Shown: one piece after another, positions 14,028 to 26,235 of the stretch
Position numbering within the stretch: position 1 is the stretch's first letter
Layout of the letters: every line of letters begins with the position of its first letter
Source: Ichthyophthirius multifiliis
Lineage: Eukaryota; Ciliophora; Oligohymenophorea; Hymenostomatida
DNA length: 59,055 nucleotides
Direction: 5' to 3'
Assembly (NCBI RefSeq): GCF_000220395.1
Contig: NW_004086491.1
Location: 1-59,055, forward strand
Notes under the pieces: generated by a model
The model's input: only the letters and a program-made list of their open reading frames with translations
Databases searched by the model: none
Told to the model about the DNA's origin: nothing
Made by a program: the position numbers and the translations under genes

Positions 14028-14325
14028 TTTTTATTTGATTTTTTATATATAATATTTATTTTAATTTTTTTAATTATATATCTGATCTTAAAAGAATAAT
14101 ATTACTTTTTGAAATTAATAGAAATAAAAAAATATTTAAATATAAATAAATAAATAATTAAATATAAAGTTAAAATATTATTTTGTAAGATAAAATGATT
14201 AAAATTAAATAAAAATATATAAAAAAAATTTCATGTCTTTTTTTTTTCTTTCTTTCTTTTAAATATATATATATTATTTAAAAAAAAAAAAAAAAAAAAT
14301 TTTTTTTTTTTTTTTTTTTCTCCTT

Positions 14326-14635
14326 TCATTTTCCAGCAATTTGCCAATTATGTAACATTATTTTTTATAAAGCTAAAAGTGCATTTTCTCTTACACTTTA
14401 ATCCTCATGTCTTGCTTTAATCATAATTAAATTTTTGCCTCCTAATTTTTCAATTACACTATTAATATTATTAAAATTAATTAATATTAAAAATAAAATA
14501 GTACTTTCTTCCGAAAGGATGGAATCTACAAAATTCACCTATATCATAACATGCAATAGCTACATTTTTAGAAACATCACTATTTAATAAAGCCACTAAT
14601 TTTTTAATCAATTCTATAAATATATTATTTTTATT

Positions 14636-14669
<34 letters not shown>

Positions 14670-15321
14670 ATTAATACAGTAATCGTTATCATCGAATTTT
14701 TTAACGTTTTCTTTCCAAAACTTTTCAGTATGTACAGGATTCCATTCTAAATTTTAAAGATTCAATTCTTTAACATATTTTTCAAAAGAACTATATGTTT
14801 AAATATATATATATATAATTATATAATGATACTAAAATATACGTTAAAATTCTAATATTCTTTTCTAAAACTTCTCCCAATTATTAAATATCATTAACTA
14901 ATTCTTTTTCTTTAATATTTCCTTTTAGTAAAGTTTCACAAACTTTCAGTAAGTCTTTATCAACCATTAGTTCGATACATTATTAAGAAAACGATGCTAA
15001 ATTCTAAAATAAAATAAATATATATATGCTATTTAATATTAAACGTTATTATTAATTACTTTATAACATTAAAAAGCAATTCTAATTAGTTTTTCTCTAG
15101 AAATTTTTTAAATAACATCAATAGACATTTTAATTAATTAAAGCTTTTTTAATAAATTAATTAAAAATAATATAAAAAAATACAGAAGGATCAATAAAAC
15201 ATTCAACAGATTTTTCACTAAAAGAAATAAGCCATAAAACTAATAAAGTATAATACATTTTTAAAGATCAGAAGAATGTTTTTCATAATATCATAAATTC
15301 TATGGTAAATATAATAATAAT

Positions 15322-15372
<51 letters not shown>

Positions 15373-16192
15373 TTATAAATATATATATATATATATTTAA
15401 AATTTATATTAAGTATATATCATTTACAATTTGGCTCCTTTGTTTTCTAAAAAAACGCGCACTAGGTGTTCATGTTTAAGTAAAAGAGATAAACATGTTA
15501 TAAAACAGAAATCATCTAAACGTGCATTATTAGAAATTTATCTTTTTCTATAAAATAAAATATATGAAATGTAATTAATAAAAATATAAATTATACTCTG
15601 AAATATTAATTAATTAAAGTAAGAAATCTTTTTATTTTTAATAGTAATTTTTCTTATCTAATTCAGCTAAAATTTAAGATCTTATTCTAGCAGCTGACTC
15701 ATATACAGTAATATCATAGTCATCTGAAATAATAATTAAATTTAATACACTTAACCAGTTTTTTTCTTATGGTTAATCCTCTAGGGTTTATATGATATTT
15801 TTTTAAGTTATTTCTATCATCATTTTTATTTTTGTTTATATTTATAAAAAATAAATATTTTTTTCTCTTTCTTTTAAATGAAAATTACCAAATATTATTC
15901 CATCTATTGTTGGAAGAACATATGTCATTAATATTCTATCATGATTAGCTTAAGAAATCATATCAAAAAGCATACGAATATAAGCTATTCCTTCATTTTT
16001 AGTTATTAATTCTCTCTACATATCAATATTGCCATCAAATAATTTTCTAAAAAGTGTCTAGGTTTCAGTACTTAGTAATTAACTATGCTCTGTTAATGAA
16101 AAACCAAGGTTTGCTCTTTATTCTATGTCTTTTAAAAAATCTTCTCTGTCATAAAAAACTAAGGAGTAATTAAAATATCTTCTGATTGACAT
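14326..16192 (-). CDS. VMA13: V-type proton ATPase subunit H
   Basis: The start ATG is at 16190-16192 (MSIRRYFNYSLVFYDRED) and the stop TGA at 14326-14328. Subunit H is an all-helical (HEAT/armadillo-like) regulator bridging the V1 and Vo sectors of the vacuolar proton pump on endomembranes. Diagnostic segments are NPVHTEKFWKENVKKF, the following DVSKNVAIACYDIGEFCRFHP, and a C-terminal IEKLGGKNLIMIKARHED then NALLALQKIMLHNWQIAGK, all in family order. The upstream part (YVLPTIDGIIFG; LLVLWLISFSEKSVE) also fits. Several short A+T introns interrupt it; one of about 45 nt lies directly after FRFHPFGRK at about 14455-14500, and another holds the (TA)n run near 15324-15371. It is transcribed in the same direction as the UBR4-like gene, 298 bp upstream of that gene's start. 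Subunit identity is very well supported; exon ends are approximate. Confidence 0.93.
15324..15371. repeat. (TA)n microsatellite in a V-ATPase H intron
   Basis: A TA array of about 48 bp between two V-ATPase H exons (minus strand). Confidence 0.85.
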
Positions 16193-16446
16193 TTTTATTT
16201 TAAATAATAAAATTTATATTTTTATTAAAGGAAAAATAAATTAAATTTTTTATTTTTATTGAATATTACAAAGATTTTTTTATTTTTATTTATTTATTTT
16301 TTATTTAAAAGAAAATAATAATAACTAATTTTTATTTATATATTTATTTTTAAAATACATATAAAAAATTATTTTAATATTTTAATAATTCAAAATATAT
16401 ATTTATATATTTTATTTTCAAAAAAAAATACAAAACAAAAAACAAT

Positions 16447-16915
16447 ATGAGAAATCGTACATTAAGTTAATAAGATAATAAATAAAAAATAAAATCAGTA
16501 CAATAAATATTACACGAAACATATAGAATGAATTCTCTTTAAAATAATATTAAATATTAAAAAAATTACTAAAAAATATACTTGTAAAATAAAAAAACTG
16601 AAAAAAAACTACCAAAAAATATAAATATAACATATAGTACAAATTAAATAGAAAATATATATAAAGAAGATAAAGAAAATAAATATTCTTATAATTAAAA
16701 AAGTTTATAATCTAAAAATAATATTTAAAAAATATAAAAATAAAAATCAAATAACTAAAATATTTTTAATTATGAATTAAATAATAAATAGAAATGTAAT
16801 AAAAATATTAATTAGTATTTTTTTGAATAATTTAAAACTAAATTAGATTAAAACATACATAAATAAATGGAATAATATGAATAATAATATCAAAAATCAT
16901 AACAAAAATAAAAGC

Positions 16916-16956
<41 letters not shown>

Positions 16957-18570
16957 TAACAATAACAATAACAATAACAATAACAATAACAATAACAATA
17001 ACAATAACAATAACAATAACAATAACAATAACAATAACAATAACAATAACAATAACAATAACAATAACAATAACAATAACAATAACAATAACAATAACAA
17101 TAACAATAACAATAACAATAACAATAACAATAACAATAACAATAACAATAACAATAACAATAACAATAACAATAACAATAACAATAACAATAACAATAAC
17201 AATAACAATTATATTAATAAAATATATTAAATTAGAAAGAAATTTCTTAAATTGAACATTTAAGAGAAGTCGTTCATTAATTATAAATTAAGGATGCTTC
17301 ATATCGTCTTGAAATTTCAAAACTCAAAAAATAAATCTGTGAAATTTTATCTTAATCAAATTAGTATATGGCTTTAATCAATTAAAATGAAATTAAAATG
17401 AAAAAAGTATTTTTTTAAAAAAATTAAATTAATTATAATAGGATAATGATTATATAAAATAGTTAGATAAATAAATAAGTATATTACAAAATAAATATAT
17501 TTTATCATAAAAATAAAATCAATAATAAATATGTAAAAATAATAGTATTTATTTATATATATATAATAATATAACTATTATAAAGTAATTTTAAACCAAA
17601 AACTAGAAGAAAGTTAATAAAAATATAAATTTATAAAAGAATAGAATATATAACTATAAAAAAATTTAAATTAAATGTTTATTATATAGGAAGAATTAGT
17701 AAATAAAATCGAGAATACATAATAATATTAATAATTTAATAACGAAAATGATTATATGCCAAATAAATAAGACATAATAAAAGAAGAAGATGATGAATAT
17801 TCAGATAGAAGTGGTTTAAATAATGTTTCTTAAGCTAGAAATATTAGTTTAAATTTGTAAGAATTATTATAGGAATAAATGATAAAAAAAAATATCGTTT
17901 AAGAAATATCTTCTTAAGAATAAAAATAAAAGAATTCAATAAATAATGTTAATGTCACGTTAAATAATACAATAAATAGCATAAATTCTTTAAGAGAAAA
18001 TAATAAAAATGATGAAGTTGTTATATAAAATAGTGAGATAAATGAAGATAATTTAAGTGATTCTTAAAGCTATTTTAAAGAAAATTAATTTATATAAAAT
18101 AAATAAATACTTTCAATGAATAAAGACTTTGATTAAGATTATGAATACGAGATTGATTAAAATGTTTTAATTTTATATATATTTATATATTTTTATTATT
18201 TTTATATTTAATAAGAATTATTAAGATGAATTAACAGAACAAAAAACTAATGAAATTATAAACATGAAAAGATAGAATATGTAGAAATATATTAATTATA
18301 ATGAGTAAACAAATATTAAGATATATAGAAATATATTTATATATATAAATATATATATTAATATATTTTTTATTATATATTATTTTAATTAAAAATTATA
18401 TTTTTATATATTTATTTAAAGATATTTATATTATATTTATGCTTTTTTATTTTAAATAAAAGATTTATGGAGAGATCTATTTGATATTTTAAATTAATAC
18501 AAAATGATTAAAAAAATATAGGTATATAAATAAAATAAAATTAAATAAAATTTATATGAAAAAATAAAAT
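16447..18570 (+). CDS. Coiled-coil protein with about 98-residue polyglutamine tract
   Basis: ATG 16447 opens a frame (MRNRTLSQQDNKQKIK) that is basic, Asn/Gln/Lys-rich and free of TGA. From 16915 to 17208 it is an uninterrupted run of 98 Gln codons. A coiled coil follows (IEHLREVVHQLQIKDASYRL, then EISKLKKQICEILSQSN). Short introns come next (for example about 17406-17440, GTATTT...AATAG), then acidic Ser/Asn/Glu-rich exons (KEEDDEYSDRSG) and a small C-terminal exon reading DLWRDLFDILNQYKMIKK. The exact 3' end is unclear; I place it near 18570. No enzyme domain is visible. The coiled coil plus polyQ suggests a structural or scaffolding protein, which is inference. The frame is supported by continuity on both sides of the repeat. 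It is divergent from the V-ATPase H gene, 254 bp away. Confidence 0.75.
16915..17208 (+). repeat. (TAACAA)n / (AAT)n microsatellite encoding polyglutamine
   Basis: A short (TAA)n stretch leads into about 43 near-perfect TAACAA hexamers from 16951. In the gene's frame every codon is CAA or TAA, both Gln in this code, giving 98 consecutive Gln. The other plus frame reads poly-Asn and the reverse strand poly-Leu; neither is joined to sensible flanking sequence. The perfection of the array suggests recent expansion or active homogenisation. Confidence 0.9.
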
Positions 18571-18741
18571 GTATATTATCATACTTATTTTTTATAATAT
18601 ATATATATATATATATTTGTTTACAAATAAAATATTTAATGAAAATAAAAAGTGTATTTAATCTTTTATAATATTAAATAATCTAAATTATATTAAAAAT
18701 CAATATTATAATCATAAATATAAACAAAACTCTATTATAAT

Positions 18742-18813
18742 GCCGCTTTAGCTCAGTGGTTAGAGCATTCGCCTAGTAAGCGAAAGGCCGACGGATCAAT
18801 CCCGTCAAGTGGC
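18742..18813 (+). tRNA. trnT-AGU: tRNA-Thr (anticodon AGT)
   Basis: A complete 72-nt cloverleaf. The acceptor stem GCCGCTT pairs with AAGTGGC (one G-T pair). The D arm is GCTC/GAGC with AGTGGTTA in the loop, and the anticodon stem TTCGC/GCGAA holds loop CTAGTAA, giving anticodon AGT (Thr; A34 presumably edited to inosine). The T stem GACGG/CCGTC holds the loop ATCAATC. There is no intron, the CCA is not encoded, and a T7 run directly downstream is a Pol III terminator. The internal A box (TAGCTCAGTGG) and B box (GGATCAATCC) are visible. It sits alone between two plus-strand protein genes. Confidence 0.97.
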
Positions 18814-18820
18814 TTTTTTT
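18814..18820 (+). terminator. RNA polymerase III terminator of tRNA-Thr
   Basis: The seven T residues immediately after the acceptor stem form the standard oligo-T stop for RNA polymerase III. Confidence 0.85.
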
Positions 18821-18998
18821 TATAAGAAAAAAATATATTTTTTTATCAAAAAAGAAAAAAAAAAAGTATTTATAATTAATATAATTTTTTTTTTTTTTTA
18901 ATAAACAAAATAATTGTATTATTTCATAAAAAAAAAATCCATTATAATATTAATAATACATTTAAAATTTTTAAATTATATATTCAATAAAATAAAAA

Positions 18999-20598
18999 AT
19001 GAATAAAAATAAAAGTAGTAATAATTAAAAAAGCAAACAAATTACATAATAATAGATTGAAGATGAAAATAATTAAAAAATATAAACTAACTAAAATATG
19101 TTAAATAACTAAAATATGCCTAATCAAAATAAAAATTCAAATATTAATTAGAATAAAAATGATTAATTTAAAAAACCATAATCAGAAGAAAAATCTTAAA
19201 AAATATAAATGAATTAACCTCAAAATATATCTAACCAAAATTAGTAAATAAAACCTATTTTAATATCACAAAAAGCAGGAGTAATAAATAAAAAAAAAAT
19301 ATTAAAAAAGACATATATGTATAAATATATATATATTTTCTTTTTTTATATATATATATAAATATAGGACGGATTATGGTGTTAAGTACGAGAAGAATAA
19401 TATAATTAAATTGCTGAAAAGATAGTTTAGAAAAAAGAAAAATAGTACACATCTAAAATAGAAAATGAAATATTATAAACTTTAGAAAAATAATGTTCAG
19501 AATTAGGATAAAAATTAGAAAAATAAATTGTAATAGTGTAATAAAGAAATATAGAAATAACTTAAATGAAAAAAATAATAGATAATTAAAACATTGTAAA
19601 ACATTATAAAATTTATAATAAAATATGTATATATAAATTTAAATTATATATATATATAATAATTATAGTAAATATAAGAATAAATGAATGAAATAATGAG
19701 TTTAAGAAATTAAAAAAAAACTTTGAATAATAATTAGATAAAACAAGAGAATAATATAATTTTTTAAAAAAAGATATGGGAAAAGTATAAAATGATTAGT
19801 TTTATGAAATAAAAAAAACAACAGATTTAAAAGAAATTTATATATAATTATAGAATTAATTTGATAGTTATAAATAATAAATGAATTTATGTGTTAAAAA
19901 TCTAGAATAAAAACTTGAAGAATGTCAAGAGGAAAACGAAGATTTAAAATCTAAAATTCAAACAAAAGAATTAATTAGTAAAAAGATAGATGATGAAAGT
20001 AATTAAATAAATATTAATAAATATATATATATAAATAAAAATATGAATTTAATTATGTATATATAGATATTTAATTTATATATATTTATATATATATTAT
20101 TTTTTATATATTAATATATCTTTAGGAAGAAAAATATTAGAATAAAAAGAACAATAAAATATTACTGAAATTGAAAAAAAAACAGACAAAATAGCTAAAT
20201 TATAAGAAGAAAACGCCATATTAAATGATAAATTTTCCGAATCTGAAATTACTAGAAAGAAATTCAAAGAAAAAAATACTTAACTTGAGAAACAATTGAA
20301 AGTTGTTTTATAAGAAAAAGAAAAGATAGAAAACGAATATTTAAAAATGAAAAAAAGAGTTAATGATTTGAGTGTTTTAAAAACCTCAAACAATAAAATT
20401 TTAGAAGATAAAATTAAGTCCTTATCATTAGAAAATGATAAGTTAATGAAGTTAATAAAAGTTAAAAAAAATAATTAAAATTAAATAGATTATAATATTT
20501 AATAAGACGATAATTAAGAAAATGAATATAATGAAGAATTGGAAGAAGTTTAGGCTAAACCATATCTTTTTGGGCCTATTGATAACGGAAAATACTGA
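18999..20598 (+). CDS. Long coiled-coil protein, unrecognised family
   Basis: The start is ATG 18999 (MNKNKSSNNQKSKQ) and the stop TGA 20596-20598. The N-terminal ~75 residues are disordered and Asn/Gln/Lys-rich. After a first intron (GTAATAAAT...AAATATAG, about 19282-19366) nearly the whole protein is heptad-repeat coiled coil (for example CVKNLEQKLEECQEENEDLK and LQEENAILNDKFSESEITRK). Two further A+T introns lie near 19625-19668 and 20000-20125. The tail is acidic and ends KPYLFGPIDNGKY, a compact hydrophobic motif unlike the rest and possibly a binding peptide. There is no signal peptide, transmembrane segment or enzyme motif. Such proteins in ciliates are often basal body or cortical components, but that is only inference. 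One frame change occurs at an A-run near 19712. Confidence 0.75.
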
Positions 20599-20841
20599 TT
20601 TTTTTGGAATATTTTTATTTTGACCTATTAATATATATTATTATATTAAATAAAGGTTTTATATTTTGTTTATATATCATTTATTTTTAATTAATTAAAT
20701 TTATTTTTTTGAGTTTATTAACTTAATTTGTTTTTTTTTTTGTTTCAAATAAAAGATTAAAATATCATTTAATAAACATATTTTTTTTTTTTTTTATAAA
20801 AGAAAATTTAAAATAATTTTTTTTTAAAAAAAAAAGCATTT

Positions 20842-22600
20842 ATGAATAAAATATTAAATAAGAATTTTTAAAAGAAAATATCTTAGATAAAGGATATGAT
20901 CCTGAAGATTTCCAAATATTTTGCGAAAAAGAATTGAATAATACAAGTTTAGATATAGACGAAATAAATTACAGTACATTATCAATTTTAGTGAATAATT
21001 TCCAAAAATAAAATACTTTAGTTAATATAAAATCTATAATTGGTCAAGCATTAAATAATAAGAATGGAGAAATCCAAAAAAAACAAGAATAAGAGACAGA
21101 TAATTTATAAATATAATAAAATAATATGATAATAGATAATATATCAAGAATAGAATTAAATTAATAGTCATTTATGGAAACTGAGCGTGTAAAAATATAT
21201 ATGTAAAATAATAAAAAATACTTTAATAATAAAACTAAATAAATATAAAAAATATAAAAAAATAGTCTTTTAGTATAAATGAAATATTTAAATATTTTGA
21301 ATGTAATTCTCCTAAAAATAACTTCGAATAATAAATTATAAAGTGCAAATATTTAGAATTAAATAAAATAGGCTAGTTTATGTAAGAATTCCCTTAAAAA
21401 ATACCAAAAATTGAAATAAAAAACTACAAAATAATATAGGAAGGGATATTAAATCAAAAATGTTTAGTTTTCGAAATTTTCGTTTCTGAATTAGAATGGA
21501 TTTCATTAAGAAAATTTTCCGATTTCTAAAATTTAAGAAATAATCTAGGTTTATATTTTCCAGGCTATTTTATACCTCCATTGCCTGCTTTGAAAAAAAA
21601 AAAAGGAGAATAATATATACTGAAACTTAAAAAAAATCTAGAATAGTTTTTAGAAAATATATTAGAAAATGAAGTTTTGAGAAATTCTAAGCTGTTTTAA
21701 GATTTTGTATTTATTTATAAAGAAGATAAATATAGGAATACATTAACTTAAAATATTGAAAGTCCGGAAAAAATATATGATTTTTATTCACTAGATGGCA
21801 AAATTAATTACCAAAATTGTATTTAAATGGTTAATTATGGGACGACTTTAACCTCTTATATTGAATAAACTTCGATTATGTTTTAGAAAGGAAAAGCTTT
21901 GTTGAAATTAATTATTAAAGATATGTAGAATGTTGAAAAAAATACAAAATTATTAAGTAATGTATATAAGAACTTATAGAAAATTTAAGTTGAATTTAAT
22001 AATAAAAATATGATTGGAAAAAATTAGTATTTGTAAAGTATTTATGAAAAAATACATATTTATTTAAATGAATTAGCGAATTTTTACAAATAATAAATAA
22101 ACTTTTATAAAGTAGATTTTAAATAGAATATTAATTATGATAAAAACATAAATATTGTCTTTGAAGAACTTTGTAAATAAAGAAATAAATTTATGAAAGA
22201 ATGCAAAAATGCAAATGATAAGAATTATTTTAAAAATATAATAGAAGATAAGATTTTTTTAAAAAATACTATGAATAATTTAGGGAATAATTATTAATTA
22301 TTAGTGGCTAAAACTAATTTTTTTAATTAAAATTTGTTCTATGAAGCTAGGAAACATCTAAAAATTAGAGAAATAAAAAATTCGACTGATTTCTATAATT
22401 CTGGGTTTATTAATAAAGGGATTATTTAGGGATTTTTATCAAAACATGAGACTTTATTGTAATAATTATAAGATATTTAGATTAAAAGTTAGGAAAATTT
22501 ACAAAAAGAATTGGAAGAAGAATAAAAAATTATTAAATAATAAGTTACTAATAATTTTGTTTCTGAAAATAAAGTTTTATATAAAAAAGTTTTATTTTGA
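20842..22600 (+). CDS. PX-BAR sorting nexin-like protein
   Basis: The frame ends at TGA 22598-22600. The nearest start is ATG 20842, but it lies one frame away from the coding frame beginning EFLKENILDKGYDPEDFQ at about 20862, so a small indel or missed exon is likely there. An acidic helical N-terminal region is followed by an intron (GTAAAAATA...AAAATAG, about 21189-21265), then a PX domain (about 21400-21720). Its features are FEIFVSELEWISLRKFSDF with the Arg-Lys/Phe-Ser-Asp-Phe core, the Pro-rich loop FPGYFIPPLPALKKKKGE and the closing helix LRNSKLFQDFVF. About 240 helical residues follow, resembling a BAR domain. Sorting nexins of this layout bind phosphoinositides and shape endosomal tubules. 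Family call is good; the exact SNX orthologue is not assigned. Confidence 0.83.
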
Positions 22601-22886
22601 TTTTATTTTAATGAGAAAAGGGTGGAGATATATATAATTTATTTAAAAATAAAATAAAAAATAATTTATTTATTTTTTAAAATTATATATTTTTTTTTAA
22701 TTATATTTGTCTATAAAATAAATCAAAAATATAATCTAAAAAGATGAAAAAAACTAAATATATATTTTATTTTAAAACTAATTTTCTTAAAAAATAATTA
22801 TTTTCTATAAAAATTATTTAAAAAAATAAAATAAAAAAAAAGAAGTATAATATTATATTCTAATAAAATTTATTAATTAAACAAAA

Positions 22887-24729
22887 ATGAAGAATAATTA
22901 ATTATAATTTAAAAGTATATTTATTTATGAATAAGAAACCAATTTTTGGATAGAAGCAGATCCATATATTGATGAAGATTAATCTTAATTAGTGTATAAA
23001 GGAAAAATGTACTAAAATATAGAAAAAATCAAAAAAATGATTGCTTTTCATTTCGAAATATATCCAGACAAATTAATAAGAATAAACATGTCATATAATA
23101 CTGAAAATTAGGAGGAAAACTATTAAGAAAATTAACAAAAAAAGATTATTTATATTTAAATAGTTGTTTTATAAAAAAAATAAAAATTCAAGAAAATACT
23201 AATAATAAATATAAATATGGAGTCCGTTTATAAAGGAATAGTCATAAATGTGAATTATTTGCTGAAACATCATATGCATTTAATAAATGGTATGATCAAA
23301 TCAAAAGATATTGTATTTTATCTAAATTCGAGAAGAAATATAAGATTATTTAAAAATTAAATATATAATATTTATATAAATGTTACCGAATATGTGATTC
23401 TACTTAATATTAAGTAAAAGGAATTGACAAAGGGACAATTTCCAATAAACAAGAGAAATAAATATTGAAAGAAATTAAAGTATTGAGAAGATTAAATAGT
23501 TAATATGTGACAAAATTATATGAAGTTTATGAAAATGAGAATAATTTATTTATAGTAACTGAACTAGTGTAAGGATTAGATATGAAATAAAAATTAAGCA
23601 ATGCAATGGTTTTAGATGAGAAGACTGTTTCAGATATTATATGTATGTAAAATATTAATAATAAAATTATTATATTAAATGAATATATATATATATATAT
23701 GTATTACATATTTATAGGGAAATTATTAAATGCATTAGCACATATTCATTAAATGAATATTTTTCATAGAGATATTAAATTAGAAAATATATAATTTAAA
23801 AATCAAAAAGAATTAGCAGATGTTTAATTAATAAATTTCTCTACAGCGGATTTTATTAATAAAAAATCAAATAAAAATTATAAAAAATAAGGCACGGCAG
23901 GATTTATTGCCCCTGAAATTTTTAAGACTTTTTAATATAATTAAAAAGTAGATGTTTTTTCACTTGGAGTTATTTTTTATATACTTTTGTATGGAAAATT
24001 ACCTTTTGATTCAAATACAGTAGAAAATATTATTAAATTAAATGAAAAATGTGAAATTAATTTCGATATAAATAAACATATTATTAAATGTTCATCTTCA
24101 GCAATGGACTTATTAAAATAAATGCTTGAAAAAGATCCATTATTAAGGTTATATTTGTATATATATTACTTTTTAGCATTTCGAATATTTCGAAATCGAT
24201 TGAAAATAATATTATCTTTGTATTTCTTTATTAATAAAAGAAATATAGATACATATAATTAAATATATATTTAATTATGTATATATAAATGTTTATTTAT
24301 AATATATATATACATATATATAGTTACATATATATTATATATATATATATATAATTGTATATATATATATTTATATTTAATTATATGTTTGTATATTTAT
24401 TTCTTTTTATTTTTTTATTTAGACCTAATGCTTCTGTTCTTTTAAATCATACATGGTTTGTAAATATGAAAAATAAATTACCTTAAGTTTATAATACTAT
24501 GACTACTATTATCGAAAGATCTTTTGAATGCGGAGATAATAGTAGAATAAGTTTTTTAATTAAAAATGGAGTTGGTGTAAATATGAATTATGATATTAAT
24601 TCTGAGTCTACCACCTTTTTTGAAGAAAATTCACTTGGTGTTGAAACCTTAAATTAAAAAATGATAAATTTAAATAGTGAAATTTATTAGAAAATTCCTT
24701 CAAAAATTAAACATAAGTAAAGTTTTTGA
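22887..24729 (+). CDS. PH domain-protein kinase, probable pseudokinase
   Basis: ATG 22887 to TGA 24727-24729. The N-terminal part (about residues 1-150) resembles a PH domain (YKGKMYQNIEKIKK; HKCELFAETSYAFNKWYDQI). The kinase domain follows: a degenerate glycine loop (YKIIQKLNIQYLYKCYRI), a VAIK-like lysine (YQVKGIDKG), an intact catalytic loop (FHRDIKLENIQF), then NFS instead of DFG (LINFSTADF), GTAGFIAPEIF, VDVFSLGVIFYILLYGKLPF and RPNASVLLNHTWF. Introns at 23643-23717 and 24148-24422 join cleanly in frame. One base is apparently missing or extra in an A8 run at 23173-23180. The layout resembles the AGC/CAMK-like kinases expanded in ciliates. Loss of the metal-binding Asp and of the glycine loop argues against normal phosphotransfer; it may be a lipid-recruited signalling scaffold. 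Confidence 0.85.
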
Positions 24730-24760
24730 ATTTTTTTTGTATTTTTAATAATTATTATTT

Positions 24761-24791
<31 letters not shown>

Positions 24792-24954
24792 AATATTATA
24801 TATATATGTATATTTTTTATTTTTTATTTTTTTGTACTTTATTTAATTTAAAAAAATTAATCTTTTGAAAAAAAAAAAATCATAAAATAAACAAACAAAA
24901 AACAACTGAAAAAAATAAATACAATAAAAAAATATCAATATAAATATAAGAAAT

Positions 24955-25770
24955 TCATGACCTTAAAGAAGTCTCCCATTATACTGTAGAAGTAAAAGCA
25001 TCTGGAGTAAGTAAATGAATATTAGCTGCGATATTTTTTTCTTTTAATTTCTAATTAAATTTCGGTAAAGCTAGATATCTATCAAATCCATCATGATATA
25101 AATTTATTTTTTCCCCTGATAATTTAGCTGTTTTTCTCATTTAAAGCTCATCTTTCAATTTAGGAAGGAATTTTGGGAATTCTTTTCGGTCTTTAAACGG
25201 AATATTATTCCATTTTCTTTCCAATTCGACTAATTTCTTATCCTTTTAAAGATCATCTCTTAAACCAGCCTCAAATTATACATAACTAGCAGAGGCAGTT
25301 GGGCCTAATCTCTTTCTTAATAAATGTTCTACTTGATTGGTATTTCCCCTATATAAAATATCTTTCATTGTATGTTTATTTTCTTAAGATTTAATTTTTT
25401 TATCTTAAAAAGTAAATTGTTAATTAGGAATTCTTGAAAGTTTTTCCCTTAATTCAGATTCTTAGTTTCTTAATTTTAAAACCCATTCTATGTCTTATTC
25501 AGTTATGTATTCTACTTTTAAAAAATGACTATATGCATTTACATTTCGGGGTATTCCTAAGATTTTTTAGTCGTCAGTTTTTTTTTGGAGGTTAGTTTTG
25601 CTTTTTTAGTTTGTTTACAATTCTTGGTGTTAGGTTTATTTTAATTTGTTTTTAAGAGATTGGTTTTGATTGGTTTGTTTATGGGAGTCTTTTTGGTTGG
25701 CCAACTTTTCTTAGGATTTTTATTATTGCGATCTTCCGTTTGTGTTTTTTAATGATTTATTTGTGTTCAT
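24955..25770 (-). CDS. Unrecognised 271-residue protein
   Basis: A single uninterrupted exon. The start ATG is at 25768-25770 (MNTNKSLKNTNGRSQQQK) and the TGA at 24955-24957. The first ~85 residues are a basic, Gln/Asn/Lys-rich disordered tail. The remaining ~185 have balanced composition and look folded: RNVNAYSHFLKVEYITEQD, then LYRGNTNQVEHLLRKRLGPT, then FKDRKEFPKFLPKLKDELQ, ending STVQWETSLRS. There is no membrane segment or signal. The compact, charged helical C-terminal part looks conserved, but I cannot name the family. It converges with the pseudokinase gene (225 bp between stops). Confidence 0.75.
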
Positions 25771-25871
25771 ATATTTTTATTTTATATTTTCTTCGTTTTT
25801 TTTTTTTTTTTTATTCTTTTTAAAAAAAAAATATTTTTCTTTTTTTTCTTTTTAAAAAACTATTATAATTA

Positions 25872-25891
25872 TTATGATTATTATTATTAAA

Positions 25892-25945
<54 letters not shown>

Positions 25946-25950
25946 ATTAT
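25872..25950. repeat. (ATT)n microsatellite
   Basis: A nearly perfect ATT array lies in the spacer between the 271-residue gene and ribosomal P1. Neither strand links it to a gene frame, so unlike other trinucleotide arrays in this window it appears non-coding. Confidence 0.85.
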
Positions 25951-26235
25951 TATTTTATAAAAAAATACTATAAAAAAGTTTATATATATATAATTATTTT
26001 TTTTAAATAATGAAATTGAAAAACATATAGAGAGAAATATAAAAAGAATAAAAACAAAAAATATAAACAACTTAAATATTTTTATTATTATTTTATTTTT
26101 GTTTTTTTATAAAAATTCCAAATTAACAAAAAAAAAATTTAATCGCTTAAAATATATTATTTATTTTATATTTTTTTTACAATCTCTAAAAAAATAAAAG
26201 AAAAAAAAAAAATATTTTTTCAAAACAAAATGAAA

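Noticed and set aside
16915-17208. CRISPR-like regularity of the array
   Set aside because: There are no unique spacers; it is a simple hexanucleotide microsatellite in a eukaryotic gene.
16877-17230. Poly-Asn protein on + and poly-Leu protein on - over the TAACAA array
   Set aside because: Only the polyQ frame connects to sensible sequence upstream and downstream; the others are repeat artefacts.
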